Assembly: GCA_036675565.1 (NCBI GenBank)
Contig: JAKFER010000128.1
Coordinates: 1 to 32,026 of the forward strand
From: JACCYQ01 sp036675565
GTDB taxonomy: Bacteria; Bacteroidota; Bacteroidia; Chitinophagales; Chitinophagaceae
Direction: 5' to 3'
Length of the DNA stretch: 32,026 bases
Numbering within the stretch: position 1 is the stretch's first letter; every line of letters begins with the position of its first letter. The notes below the pieces were generated by a model. It was not told where the DNA came from and did not search any database. It worked only from the letters and a program-made list of their open reading frames with translations. Made by a program: the position numbers and the translations under genes. Positions 23,352-32,026 of the stretch are shown in pieces.

Positions 23352-26054
23352 TTAAACTTTATTAAATGTGTTTGTTATTTTTTTTAAATTAATTCCTTTG
23401 CCAAGCACCGGTTTGAAAATATCACCTTCACTTTTTATTCTTTCAATAGCATTGTAAATGGTAAAGTCACTCATCTTCAATCCTTTTTTTACTTCGTCCC
23501 AATGCAAAGGCATCGATACCGTTGCACCAGGTTTTGGCCGTAATGAATAGGGTGCTGCAACTGTTGCATGTGGTCGGTTTTGCAAAAAATCAATATACAT
23601 TTTTCCCTTTCTTGCTTTTACAATTCTTTCTATGCTTGTATATTCTGGAATTTCGTTGTGTACTAATGTGGCAATTATTCGTGCAAATTCTTTTGATTGT
23701 TCATAAGTATATTTTGCACCCAACGGTATATACACATGCATGCCTGTAGATCCGCTTGTTTTGGGATAAGATGTAACGCCCATACTTTCTAAAATTTGCC
23801 TGGTAATATTTGCTGCTTCTATCACCTGGTTAAAAGTATTTTCAGCAGGGTCTAAGTCAATGATGCACCAATCTGGATAATCTTCTTTATCAATCTTACT
23901 ACTCCATGGATTCATTTCAATGCAACCTAAGTTTGCCATGTATAACAAGCTTGCTTCATCTTTTGCAACCAAATAATTTCTAACGCGGTTATCAGCATCG
24001 CTTTTATATTTAAAGGTTTCAATCCATGCAGGAGCCGTTTTGGTAACATCTTTAAAATAAAAACTTTTTCCGTTTATGCCATTCGGGTAACGGTTCATTG
24101 ATTGGGGCCTGCCTTTTAGATAAGGTAAAATATAAGGTGCAACCAGGTAATAATAGTTGAGCAAATCACGCTTAGTGATTTTTTCTTTTGGCCAATATAT
24201 CTTACTAAGGTTAGTAAATTTTATTTCATGCCCGTTAATTTTCCGAACCTGCGTTTCATCAGCAGGGTTCAAAAACGTTTTACGGTCTTTGGTTCCCCCA
24301 GGTTTTAATATTCCTGATAACTTTTTATCGTTCTTCGCTATGATTTGATTGGTGTCGATGGCTTTCTCTTTAGTTACGTCCTTAGCATTTTTATCCATGC
24401 GCATAGCTTCGAATGATGGATGCCGCAAGATTCCATCTGTTGTCATTTCCGTAAAGCTTACTTCGCACACCAATTCAGGTTTTAACCAAATTGCAGTAGC
24501 ATGTGGTGGGTTCTGCCTGAAGCGCGAAGGCTTATTGATGTCAGGTACTTGTGCAAAAGGTGGCGTTTTAATGATATAAGGTTTAAATTGTTTAAGCATT
24601 TCCAATTGTTGTTTATTGTTAAACCCTGTTCCTACCTTGCCCGTATATATCAAGTTCCCATCTTCATAAACGCCCAATAATAAAGAACTGAAAGATTTTG
24701 ATGAATCTTTATTTTTAGTATACCCGCCAATTACCATTTCCTGTCGTTTACTGGCTTTTATTTTTAACCAGTCCTTTGTACGATTTCCTGGTATATAAAG
24801 ACTGTCAGATTTCTTCGCCATAATTCCTTCCAGTCCCATCTTTTTCGCAGCTTCAAAAAATTCTATTCCGCTTACTTCAAAATTCTCACTAAAGCGAATG
24901 ATGCAATTGTCAGGAATGATTTGCTTTAAAATATCTCTTCTTTCACTCAATGGAATTTGCATCAGGTTTTTTCCATTTATCCAAAGCAAATCGAACACAT
25001 AGAAATATATTTCTCCATCTGCCTCGCTTCGCCAGTTTTGCAAAGCACCAAAATTTGACGCACCGCCTTCACCCAGTATAACAATTTCACCATCTACTAC
25101 TGCATGAATGTTCCACTGCTTTAAGGCATTAAAAACGGGGTAAAATTTTTCGTTAAACGATTTAACATTCCTTGATTTCAATTCTACTTGATTTTTATTA
25201 CAAAACGCAATGGCCCTGTAGCCATCCCATTTAATTTCGTATTGCCAGCCTTCTTTATCAAATGGTTTATCCACTATGGTAGCAAGCATGGGCGATACTT
25301 CAGCAGGGAACCTGCTGCGTTTTCCTGCAGTGATAATTTTTTCCTTTGAAATAATTTCTTTCTTTTCTTTTGTATTTTTTGCAGAAGCTGTTTTTACATT
25401 ATTACGTTTGTTGACTGTAATTTCTTTTTTGCTTTTTACAGAAGATTCTTTTGCCCGTTTTGACGCGTAAAAATTGGTTGTGGTTTTTTCTACCTGTGCC
25501 AGTGTTTTTTTAGAAATGACAGATTTATCTTTTAGTGTTATATCTTTCGTGGAAGCATATTTATCTTTTACTTTAAACAATAGCCACGCATTCTCTCCCC
25601 TGCCTTGCGTTTTTATAAGTGCAAATTCTCCTTTAAGTTTTTTGCCATGTAATACCACATGCAACTTGCCAGTATGGATTCCTTTTCTTAGATCTTTGTC
25701 TTGTAATTTTTTATCCTTGCCATCGGCATCAGCCAGTTCGTAGAAACCTTCATCCCAAACTATGACCGTACCGGCACCATAACCACTGGGTATAATACCT
25801 TCAAAATTCCTGTAATCATAGGGATGATCTTCGACCATCATGGCAAGGCGTTTAATGCCAGGATCAGTGGAAGGACCTTTTGGCACTGCCCAACTTTTCA
25901 GCACGCCGCCCATTTCTAACCTGAAATCATAATGCAGGTTTGTTGCATCATGTTTTTGAATTACAAACCGAAGCTTATCAACATCAGGTTTACCACCTGT
26001 AGGTTCGGGGCTTTCCTTAAAATTTCGTTTCTCTTTATATCTGGTTAGTGCCAT
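23352..26054 (-). CDS. ligD: DNA ligase D (phosphoesterase-ligase-polymerase), bacterial end joining
   Basis: 900 aa, full length, three domains in PE-LIG-POL order. The 3'-phosphoesterase at about 5-165 has NLHYDFRLE (His41, Asp43) and EDHPYDY (His77). A Lys/Ser/Thr-rich linker covers about 168-245. The ATP-dependent ligase at about 250-545 has the adenylated lysine in EIKWDGYR (Lys275), then VVDGEIV and GIMAKK. The primase-like polymerase at about 605-890 has IIDLDP (Asp733, Asp735), SGSTGMHVYIP (His773) and MYIDFLQN (Asp822). All catalytic residues appear intact. LigD repairs double-strand breaks together with Ku; no ku gene is in this window. It follows the DUF72 gene by 18 bp, so the two are likely co-transcribed. 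Confidence 0.97.
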   Translation of the reverse strand: MALTRYKEKRNFKESPEPTGGKPDVDKLRFVIQKHDATNLHYDFRLEMGGVLKSWAVPKGPSTDPGIKRLAMMVEDHPYDYRNFEGIIPSGYGAGTVIVWDEGFYELADADGKDKKLQDKDLRKGIHTGKLHVVLHGKKLKGEFALIKTQGRGENAWLLFKVKDKYASTKDITLKDKSVISKKTLAQVEKTTTNFYASKRAKESSVKSKKEITVNKRNNVKTASAKNTKEKKEIISKEKIITAGKRSRFPAEVSPMLATIVDKPFDKEGWQYEIKWDGYRAIAFCNKNQVELKSRNVKSFNEKFYPVFNALKQWNIHAVVDGEIVILGEGGASNFGALQNWRSEADGEIYFYVFDLLWINGKNLMQIPLSERRDILKQIIPDNCIIRFSENFEVSGIEFFEAAKKMGLEGIMAKKSDSLYIPGNRTKDWLKIKASKRQEMVIGGYTKNKDSSKSFSSLLLGVYEDGNLIYTGKVGTGFNNKQQLEMLKQFKPYIIKTPPFAQVPDINKPSRFRQNPPHATAIWLKPELVCEVSFTEMTTDGILRHPSFEAMRMDKNAKDVTKEKAIDTNQIIAKNDKKLSGILKPGGTKDRKTFLNPADETQVRKINGHEIKFTNLSKIYWPKEKITKRDLLNYYYLVAPYILPYLKGRPQSMNRYPNGINGKSFYFKDVTKTAPAWIETFKYKSDADNRVRNYLVAKDEASLLYMANLGCIEMNPWSSKIDKEDYPDWCIIDLDPAENTFNQVIEAANITRQILESMGVTSYPKTSGSTGMHVYIPLGAKYTYEQSKEFARIIATLVHNEIPEYTSIERIVKARKGKMYIDFLQNRPHATVAAPYSLRPKPGATVSMPLHWDEVKKGLKMSDFTIYNAIERIKSEGDIFKPVLGKGINLKKITNTFNKV

Positions 26055-26072
26055 GTTTATGGTTTTTATAAT

Positions 26073-26843
26073 TTATGCCACACTTATTTTTTCATGAACA
26101 AAATTGTTCAGCGTTTTTAAATTTTTAAAGGCATCCCCCATGGTATTATTAAAATATACATAAACTGTTTTACCTTCTGTAACCCATTCATTAATATAGG
26201 TTGCGTATTCATGTAAAAAGTCTTCGGAATAACTATCCCGGTAATTGCCAGTGGGTCCATGAAACCTTAGGTATATAAAATCATGTGTTTGATCTATCAG
26301 AGGTGTTGCAGACTTTGGGATATCGTGTATGACCACTGCTGCTTGATAAAAATTTAATAAGTCATAAACCTTTTTGTGATACCACGATTTATTACGAAAT
26401 TCTACTGCAATCTTCCATTCATGTATTGTATTTATTTCATTAATGCAGCTTAATAGTTTTTTTAGTTGAAAAAAATGTTCACTACTTACACTTGGGGGAA
26501 ACTGGATAAGTAAGCATCCTTTCTTTTTTGTTGCAGCATTGATCGAGGAAAAAAAATCAGCCAGATCCTCTTTATTAAATTGTAAACCCTTGCAGTGTGT
26601 TATTCCTTTCCATAATTTAAAAGTAAACCTGAAATATTCAGGAACAGCATCTGTCCATTTGGTTACTGTAGCAGCTTTCGGAATTTTATAAAACGTACTA
26701 TTAATTTCAATACTATTAAAGAAAGAGGCATAATAGGTTAGCCTGCTTGCGTTTTCAAATGGAGGTGGAAATAAATACTTTGGAACAGGCAATTGCAATC
26801 CGCTAAGCCCGGAATAAAATGTATCAACTTGAATACTTTGCAT
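26073..26843 (-). CDS. DUF72 family protein
   Basis: 256 aa from ATG at 26843; a GTG codon directly upstream could add one residue. Typical DUF72 TIM-barrel-like protein: FYSGLSGLQLPVPKYLFPPP at the N-terminus, FFNSIEINSTFYKIP, YFRFTFKLWKGITH, then LIQFPPS, IAVEFRNKSW and YLRFHGPTGNYRDSYSE with the conserved RFHG string, ending in VYVYFNNTMGDAFKN. The biochemical role of the family is not established. It is predicted to be cytoplasmic and lies immediately upstream of ligD on the same strand, suggesting a link with DNA repair or simple co-regulation. Confidence 0.9.
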   Translation of the reverse strand: MQSIQVDTFYSGLSGLQLPVPKYLFPPPFENASRLTYYASFFNSIEINSTFYKIPKAATVTKWTDAVPEYFRFTFKLWKGITHCKGLQFNKEDLADFFSSINAATKKKGCLLIQFPPSVSSEHFFQLKKLLSCINEINTIHEWKIAVEFRNKSWYHKKVYDLLNFYQAAVVIHDIPKSATPLIDQTHDFIYLRFHGPTGNYRDSYSEDFLHEYATYINEWVTEGKTVYVYFNNTMGDAFKNLKTLNNFVHEKISVA

Positions 26844-27100
26844 CACCTTAAGTTTATAAAAGTCTGTTGTTTTGTTATGGCAGTTATTCTAATAATGTGC
26901 CACAGCGTTTTATGAGGTAAGCAGTAAAAAAGAATAAAGGAATATAAATAATGGGATACTAAATCCACACTATGGATTAAAGATCTTTATCATGTATCTG
27001 ATATACAAAACATTTTGAAGTAAAATATTTTCTGTAAAAGAATGAAAGAAATTTCTGCAGTTTACTTTTTTATCCGTTCTTTATTGAACCAAAAACAATC
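26844..27100. other. Divergent intergenic region
   Basis: About 257 bp of AT-rich DNA between the divergent DUF72-ligD unit and the plus-strand genes. It must hold promoters for both directions. The only box I can point to is TACTTTTT at 27063-27070 on the plus strand (7 of 8 matches to TAnnTTTG), about 30 bp before the start at 27101. No small gene is evident. Confidence 0.4.
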
Positions 27101-27562
27101 ATGAAAACTGCCTGCAAATTAGCCTTCCTGTTGATCCTACAATCCTGCTTTTGTCAAATTGCTTTTTCCCGGGAAGCCCAGGAATTTACAAATATTCATC
27201 TCAAGCAACAATCAACTGACACCATTCCATATGCCACGCTTTATATATACCGGCCGGCCAATACAGTGGGCGGTCTTGTGGGTTATCATATTAATGTTAA
27301 TGACAGCATGGTTGTTAAAATAAAAAATAACAGTAAAGCAGCTATAAAATTATATCGTGAAGGACCCGCAGCCATAGCAGTTGGAAATGAAGATAAGAAA
27401 GTGCAAGTGGATGTCCGGTTTGGAGAAGTATATTATATAAAGTTTGGTATGCTAAGCGGTTTAGTGGGCGCCAAACCTGAGATTAATTTGATATCCCCTT
27501 CCCAGGCGCAGGCAGAATATGAAGGCATTAAGGATAAAAAATCTAAAAGCAAAAGCAATTAA
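27101..27562 (+). CDS. Small exported DUF2846-like protein
   Basis: 153 aa. The N-terminal hydrophobic segment (about 6-24) is an export signal; LQSCFCQ could serve as a lipobox (Cys16), or cleavage may follow AFS. The body matches the DUF2846 pattern: ATLYIYRPANTVGGLVGYHI, then a short beta-rich domain with VRFGEVYYIKFGM. It ends in a Lys/Ser-rich tail. Members of this family are small envelope proteins of unknown function. It is followed after 25 bp by a small barrel-like protein, so the two are probably one operon. Confidence 0.7.
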   Translation: MKTACKLAFLLILQSCFCQIAFSREAQEFTNIHLKQQSTDTIPYATLYIYRPANTVGGLVGYHINVNDSMVVKIKNNSKAAIKLYREGPAAIAVGNEDKKVQVDVRFGEVYYIKFGMLSGLVGAKPEINLISPSQAQAEYEGIKDKKSKSKSN

Positions 27563-27587
27563 AACATCAACATTTATTCATTACGCT

Positions 27588-28175
27588 ATGAAAAACCGAA
27601 AGCTGTTTTTTATAATCATCATATGTATTGCAGCAAGTATACAAACTACATGGGGACAAGAACCGGTAAAAAAGAATTCACCGGTTCGTTTCATTATTGG
27701 AGCGGGGTTAGAACTGGGTGGTGATGAAGTAGCCGAAGTGTATTTTACCAATGGCAATACGCAATCAGTAAGAGCAGGCCAGGGCGGCTCCATTGCTGTT
27801 GGCGGGCAACTGGCTATGCCAGGTTTAGAACAATTGCTACTAAAGGCTACTGTTGGATTTAAATATGTAACCACGGCTGCCGATAATGTTCATATCCGTT
27901 TAACGAGGATCCCGTTGCATGCTACAGCGCACTGGAAGTTTACTGATAAATGGAGCATTGGTGCAGGATTGGCTTCGCACCAAAACATTAGCTTTAAAGC
28001 TGATGGTATTGGTGAAGATATAAGTTTTAAGGGTGCGACAGGACCCCGGTTTGAAATCGCTTATCGCGGAATCAGTCTTACATACACGTCTATGAAGTAC
28101 CAGGATAATTATAATCAAACTTATGGGGCCAATGCGGTGGGATTATGGTATATGCTGACGATACCCAACCATTGA
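27588..28175 (+). CDS. Predicted small outer-membrane beta-barrel protein
   Basis: 195 aa from ATG at 27588, chosen because the signal peptide begins there (MKNRKLFFIIIICIAASIQT, cleavage near TWGQ); a longer in-frame start at 27519 would overlap the previous gene. The mature part is glycine-rich with alternating amphipathic strands (RFIIGAGLELGGDEVAEVYF, LHATAHWKFTDKWSIGAGL, RGISLTYTSMKYQD) and a final strand near the C-terminus, the pattern of porin-family or OmpX-like barrels. I do not recognise a specific family. It probably works with the DUF2846-like protein encoded just upstream. Confidence 0.65.
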   Translation: MKNRKLFFIIIICIAASIQTTWGQEPVKKNSPVRFIIGAGLELGGDEVAEVYFTNGNTQSVRAGQGGSIAVGGQLAMPGLEQLLLKATVGFKYVTTAADNVHIRLTRIPLHATAHWKFTDKWSIGAGLASHQNISFKADGIGEDISFKGATGPRFEIAYRGISLTYTSMKYQDNYNQTYGANAVGLWYMLTIPNH

Positions 28176-28347
28176 TCCCGCGTTTTTTTATCCCCTTTCA
28201 TAGGTTTTTTTGTAAATTAATAAACCGATGATGAAGATGACATACCGTTTACCAGATCTGCATATTAAGTTCAGCGGGGTATAAGATCCTTTTAACTACC
28301 TGAGGAAAACAAACAGTTTCTGGTGTCATCAAGTTAAAAGAATAAGT

Positions 28348-29322
28348 ATGCAAAAGAAATTATTTGCTCCGGCAATTTTATTTTTTGTTTTTGTTTCCTT
28401 TTATACCGCGGCTCAAACAAATTCTATTAAAGTCACATTGTTAGGCACAGGCGGACCTGTTCCTTCTATGGAGCGTTTTGGACCAAGCATTTTGGTTGAA
28501 GCAGGCAATCAAAAATTATTGTTTGATTGCGGAAGAGGTGCTGCACAAAGGCTTTGGCAAATGAACATTGCATTGGGTAAAATTGATGCCTTGTTTCTTA
28601 CACATTTACATTCGGATCATGTGGTAGGCATTCCCGATGTTTGGCTCACCGGTTATATTCCTGCGGTTTATGGCAGGCGGGCATCAGCCTTCAAGGTATT
28701 AGGACCTGCCGGCACAAAGGATATGATGGAGAACCTTGTAAAAGCGGCTGCCTGGGACATCCATACACGGAACAAAGAAATGAACAAGGAAAATATGGGT
28801 GCTATGGTAACGGCAACGGACATACGCGAAGGTTATGTGTGGGAACATGAAGGTGTCAAAGTAACTCCATTTACCGTTCGTCATTCCGACATTATAGACT
28901 CCGCCCTGGGTTACAGAATTGATTATGGCGGTCGTTCTGTGATTCTTTCAGGTGATACACGATACAGTGAAAACTTAATCCGATATGCCAGGGGTGCTGA
29001 TGTAATCGTTCACGAAGTAGCAGCCGCCCATGAAGACCCTACAAAAAACACAGGAATGGTTAACCAGATCCTGGGTTTCCATACGTCCCCTGAAGATGCG
29101 GGCCGCGTGTTCCAGCAGGTGCAACCGAAATTAGCGGTGTATTCGCATATTATATTACTGAGTTCTGACCCAAATATTCCACCACCCGGCGTAAAAGATT
29201 TGATGCTTCGCACACAAAAAATATATGATGGAGCCGTTTATGTGGGAGAAGATCTTTTGATGATTGAAATTGGTGATAAGGTAAATGTTGTCAAATATGA
29301 ACTTACGAACCATAAGAAATAG
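28348..29322 (+). CDS. Exported metallo-beta-lactamase-fold hydrolase (RNase Z / arylsulfatase-like group)
   Basis: 324 aa. Signal peptide 1 to about 22 (FAPAILFFVFVSFYTAAQ), so the enzyme acts in the periplasm or outside. The metal site is complete: LTHLHSDH (His86, His88, Asp90, His91), His179 in TVRHSD, Asp203 in LSGDTRYS and His267 in VYSHIIL. The opening VTLLGTGGPVPSMERFGPSI and the FHTSPEDAG string near 244-252 are those of the RNase Z-like branch that includes exported AtsA-type hydrolases. The export signal argues against a tRNA-processing role. It is preceded by a 172-bp gap, with an A-rich stretch (AAAAGAATAAG) before the ATG. The substrate cannot be told. Confidence 0.88.
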   Translation: MQKKLFAPAILFFVFVSFYTAAQTNSIKVTLLGTGGPVPSMERFGPSILVEAGNQKLLFDCGRGAAQRLWQMNIALGKIDALFLTHLHSDHVVGIPDVWLTGYIPAVYGRRASAFKVLGPAGTKDMMENLVKAAAWDIHTRNKEMNKENMGAMVTATDIREGYVWEHEGVKVTPFTVRHSDIIDSALGYRIDYGGRSVILSGDTRYSENLIRYARGADVIVHEVAAAHEDPTKNTGMVNQILGFHTSPEDAGRVFQQVQPKLAVYSHIILLSSDPNIPPPGVKDLMLRTQKIYDGAVYVGEDLLMIEIGDKVNVVKYELTNHKK

Positions 29323-29420
29323 AAATATAAAGTGAACTCAAACGAAGACAACATGCCGTTGAGTAAAGTTGGGCTGACATCATTTTGTAAAACAACAATC
29401 AATTCTTAATGATTCATACT

Positions 29421-29456
29421 AAAAAAGAAAGGAGTTATTCGCTCCTTTCTTTTTTC
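29421..29456. terminator. Bidirectional intrinsic terminator between convergent genes
   Basis: Perfect 14-bp inverted repeat, arms 29421-29434 (A6, G, AAAGGAG) and 29442-29455 (CTCCTTTC, T6), around a 7-base loop TTATTCG. It gives a stem followed by T runs on both strands. It lies between the plus-strand hydrolase gene (ends 29322) and the minus-strand receptor gene (ends 29610), so it serves both. Confidence 0.85.
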
Positions 29457-29511
29457 TTCATCATCTCTGCATCATAATTATGCAAAGTGTTACAATATAG
29501 ATAAAAATATG

Positions 29512-29528
29512 TGTCTTAGTTTAAGACA
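29512..29528. repeat. Small perfect hairpin TGTCTTA-GTT-TAAGACA
   Basis: A 7-bp stem with a 3-base loop in the convergent gap, about 80 bp past the stop codon of the receptor gene. It has no T run. It could be a 3' processing structure or an operator-like palindrome; nothing more can be said. Confidence 0.4.
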
Positions 29529-29609
29529 TCAGGCGAACATTATATTTAGTGAGTTTGAACATTTTAGTCAAGATATGCCGGGTCTATTTAATGCTGTTTA
29601 TGTATCTCC

Positions 29610-31973
29610 TTATAACTTCACATTCAGCGTCAAACGGTATGAGGCGCCTTTGCCTTTTGTATAACTGTCATTAAAAGCCCCGTACTGCGATCTTGCTGTA
29701 AAGTAATCTTCATTGAACATGTTTTCAATACCTGCATTTAAAGATGTGCTTTCGTTGAAATTGTATCCAACAGAACCGTTCAACAGGTGATAATTGGTTA
29801 CAGGCGCTTTATAGGGATCATATGAACCACTGCTGTTCTTGTCAAAACGATTCCTGTTTAAAATGCCGGTATATTGAAGCAATACATTTAATTTTCCCGG
29901 AAGGATTGCATAATCCATATACCCGGTTAATTTAGGTGCCGCAATCCTTTGACCAGGCAGGTAATCATCCATATCCCCATTGAATTTACCATCGTTGTCC
30001 GCGTCTAATTTTCCTTCAACATAGGAATAAGAGATCCCGGTGTTCAGGTTTTTAGAAACTTTCATATCAGCAGCCAGTTCAAATCCATAGATATGTTCCG
30101 GTGTTCTTACTACCACAAAAACGCCATTGTCATATACACTGTTGGCGCCCAGGCTTGACTTACTGATATAACCAGTAGCTTCGAAACGCAATGATTTGAC
30201 CTTGCTGACAAAACCAGCTTCAAAGTTGTCGACAATGACGGCTTCCGTATTTATTTTTGCGATGTCATCAACTCTTGCGGACCTGAGCACCAGGCCGAGG
30301 TCAGATACACTGAAACCTTGTGAAAAACTAACGTAGGGTGAAAAATAATTTGAAAGATTATATCGCAATCCCAGGTTAGAAACCAGGGTATTATACTGCA
30401 GGTTACCTCCCCTCACATTCATGGATGGTGTAACCACACCTGTAGCCGTATTTTTAGTAGGCAGGGTTGCATAGTCTTCAACGCCAATGTCCACTTTTTC
30501 GTAGCGAATACCACCCTTTAGAACCAACTTGTCAAAAAATGTAAATTTTGTCTGAACAAAAGGGGCCAGATTCATCATTTTCATTTCCGGCACCCAAACC
30601 CTTCCATCCACCAATGGTTGCGAAGTAACATCTCTTTGAACATCGAGTCCATATGTAAAATTCGCATTCATATTATTTAATAAAAAGGGCGTATTTAATA
30701 CTAATCGAGCTCCCTTTTTCCTGGAAAGAATACGGGATATGCCACCATCAACAAATACTTCTGAAAAGAAGAAAATATTGTCGACACTTTGGTAATATAT
30801 ATCTGCATCATAACGGGTATTGGCCAGGCCTGTATTTCCGGAAAACTGCAGACCCAGGTTATGGTTACCCCTGATGCCTTGCGGGACCCCTACTGCATCC
30901 CCTAACCTGGCGGAAGTTTTGATTCCGTTTTTATAATCACCGTTTACCGTCAGGTAGTTGGTGGTTTGGCGGCTGCTGAAAAAATTGTAAGTAGCCTGTA
31001 CTTTATGATTGGCATCCAGGTCATATCCGAATTTAGCAAAAGCGTTGTAGGAGTCTGTCTCTCCCAGCCCATATACGGGAGGTAATACATCCCCATTTGC
31101 ATCTTTGAATTCACCTGTTTGTTCGTAAACCCCGGACAGCACATAGTTCAATTTACCTTTGTCGCCATAAAACATCTGGCTGAATCTTCCGCCAGTGCTG
31201 TTGGAATGCTTAACGAGGGAACCGGTTGTACCCAAAGCTGTATGACTATTTAAAAGCTTGTTGGTTTTCGGATTGCGTGTAAAGTAGTTTATCAGTCCGC
31301 CTGCCGCTCCATTACCATATATGGCAGTGGCTCCTTTTACCACTTCAATGCGTTCAATCACTGCGGGATCAAGGGCACGGATATCCATGCCGCCATTGCG
31401 AAGCGGGGTTGACTGGGGAACCCCATCGATCATGATCAGCAGGCTGCGTCCCCGGAGGGTTTGTCCGAAATTGCTGCTGAGACCTGTTCCAGGGGCGAGA
31501 CCAGGAACGCGGTTTTCGAGTATATCGCCTAAGTTGGAGGTGATCTGTATATTTTGTTCGAGGGTTTTTAAGCCGACGATTGTTACAGAAGAAGGAACTT
31601 CATCTATGGTTTCACGGGTACGACCTGCTGAAATGATCACTTCAGTTAATTGCTTTTGTTCATCAGGTAATTGCAGGGAAAAGTATGTTGTATTTCCTGC
31701 GGATACCGTTACTTCTTTTTCGAAAGTTTGAAAACCCACACTGGAAAGTTCCAGAATGTAAATTCCAGGCTGGATATTTTCGAGCATAAATAAACCTTTG
31801 TTATCCGTTAGCGTAGTTCTTTTTGTTCCTTTGAGGTGTACAGTAGTTGCTATCAAAGGTTTATTATCACTGGTTGTAATCGTTCCACTAATACTTCCGG
31901 TAGCTGTTTCATCCTGGGCCAGTGTGGTTAAAGCCAATGTGACAATGCATAAAGTCATAAACATTCTAATCAT
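29610..31973 (-). CDS. TonB-dependent siderophore-type outer-membrane receptor
   Basis: 787 aa from ATG at 31973 (MIRMFMTLCIVTLALTTLAQ is the signal peptide); a TTG 12 codons upstream is less likely. Order: carboxypeptidase-like regulatory domain (about 25-105, GSISGTITTSDNKPLIATTV), plug (about 115-225, DEVPSSVTIVG, LRGRSLLIMIDGVPQSTPLR, RIEVVKGATAIYGNGAAGGL) and a 22-strand-type barrel with C-terminal NAGIENMFNEDYF and final YRLTLNVKL. The plug wording is typical of ferric-siderophore receptors rather than SusC. It has no STN domain, so it should not signal to a FecR. No SusD follows. It converges with the hydrolase gene and appears to be monocistronic in this window. Confidence 0.92.
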   Translation of the reverse strand: MIRMFMTLCIVTLALTTLAQDETATGSISGTITTSDNKPLIATTVHLKGTKRTTLTDNKGLFMLENIQPGIYILELSSVGFQTFEKEVTVSAGNTTYFSLQLPDEQKQLTEVIISAGRTRETIDEVPSSVTIVGLKTLEQNIQITSNLGDILENRVPGLAPGTGLSSNFGQTLRGRSLLIMIDGVPQSTPLRNGGMDIRALDPAVIERIEVVKGATAIYGNGAAGGLINYFTRNPKTNKLLNSHTALGTTGSLVKHSNSTGGRFSQMFYGDKGKLNYVLSGVYEQTGEFKDANGDVLPPVYGLGETDSYNAFAKFGYDLDANHKVQATYNFFSSRQTTNYLTVNGDYKNGIKTSARLGDAVGVPQGIRGNHNLGLQFSGNTGLANTRYDADIYYQSVDNIFFFSEVFVDGGISRILSRKKGARLVLNTPFLLNNMNANFTYGLDVQRDVTSQPLVDGRVWVPEMKMMNLAPFVQTKFTFFDKLVLKGGIRYEKVDIGVEDYATLPTKNTATGVVTPSMNVRGGNLQYNTLVSNLGLRYNLSNYFSPYVSFSQGFSVSDLGLVLRSARVDDIAKINTEAVIVDNFEAGFVSKVKSLRFEATGYISKSSLGANSVYDNGVFVVVRTPEHIYGFELAADMKVSKNLNTGISYSYVEGKLDADNDGKFNGDMDDYLPGQRIAAPKLTGYMDYAILPGKLNVLLQYTGILNRNRFDKNSSGSYDPYKAPVTNYHLLNGSVGYNFNESTSLNAGIENMFNEDYFTARSQYGAFNDSYTKGKGASYRLTLNVKL

Positions 31974-32026
31974 AATCGTTGAATTAGTTCTATCGTTTTT
32001 TTTATGCAAAGTGCTTTAAGCGTATC

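Overview
The window comes from a member of the Bacteroidota, most likely a Chitinophagaceae-type soil or water bacterium. The evidence is the gene content: SusC/SusD outer-membrane pairs whose SusC carries a signalling STN domain, FecI-like ECF sigma factors paired with FecR anti-sigma factors that end in a DUF4974-like domain, Gld-type ABC exporters, TlpA-like thioredoxins, and promoter boxes of the TAnnTTTG type. The base composition is AT-rich. I see no tRNA, rRNA, insertion sequence, phage or CRISPR array.

Layout. From 1 to about 26,850 every gene is on the minus strand, so it reads right to left. System B (23168 down to 11197) runs ECF sigma, FecR, SusC, SusD, ABC ATPase, permease fused to a GldG-like domain, thioredoxin lipoprotein, second permease. 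System A (10459 down to 1915) runs ECF sigma, FecR, SusC (broken by one frameshift), SusD, large TlpA-type thiol-disulfide protein. System C begins with an ECF sigma (1642-1055) and a FecR that runs off the left edge. Upstream of system B is a two-gene minus-strand unit, a DUF72 protein and the end-joining ligase LigD (26843-23352). On the plus strand are a small secreted DUF2846-like protein, a predicted small outer-membrane barrel protein and a secreted metallo-beta-lactamase-fold hydrolase (27101-29322). A strong bidirectional terminator separates these from a convergent siderophore-type TonB-dependent receptor (31973-29610).

How it works together. A and B look like complete cell-surface signalling loci. 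Substrate binding to SusCD should be relayed by the STN domain to the periplasmic part of FecR, freeing the sigma factor to transcribe susC and the genes after it. A and B are paralogous. Each adds a thioredoxin-like protein, and B also adds an ABC-2 exporter with two permease subunits, so the cargo or its modification probably involves thiols or metals; the substrate cannot be read from the sequence.

The most notable observation is in the two fecR-susC gaps. Each carries, on the plus strand and so antisense to susC, a perfect TAnnTTTG box beginning at the base complementary to the susC start codon, a conserved AAGCAGTCT block, a potential closing helix, and an intrinsic terminator. The geometry predicts two homologous antisense RNAs of about 95 nt. 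Their position matches that of the cis-antisense repressor RNAs, such as DonS, described for Bacteroides polysaccharide loci.

Other points are a one-base frameshift in susC-A, 8-bp-period repeats inside two fecR genes, hydrophobic tails on all three sigma factors, and a 737-bp stretch (10460-11196) that appears to hold gene remnants.
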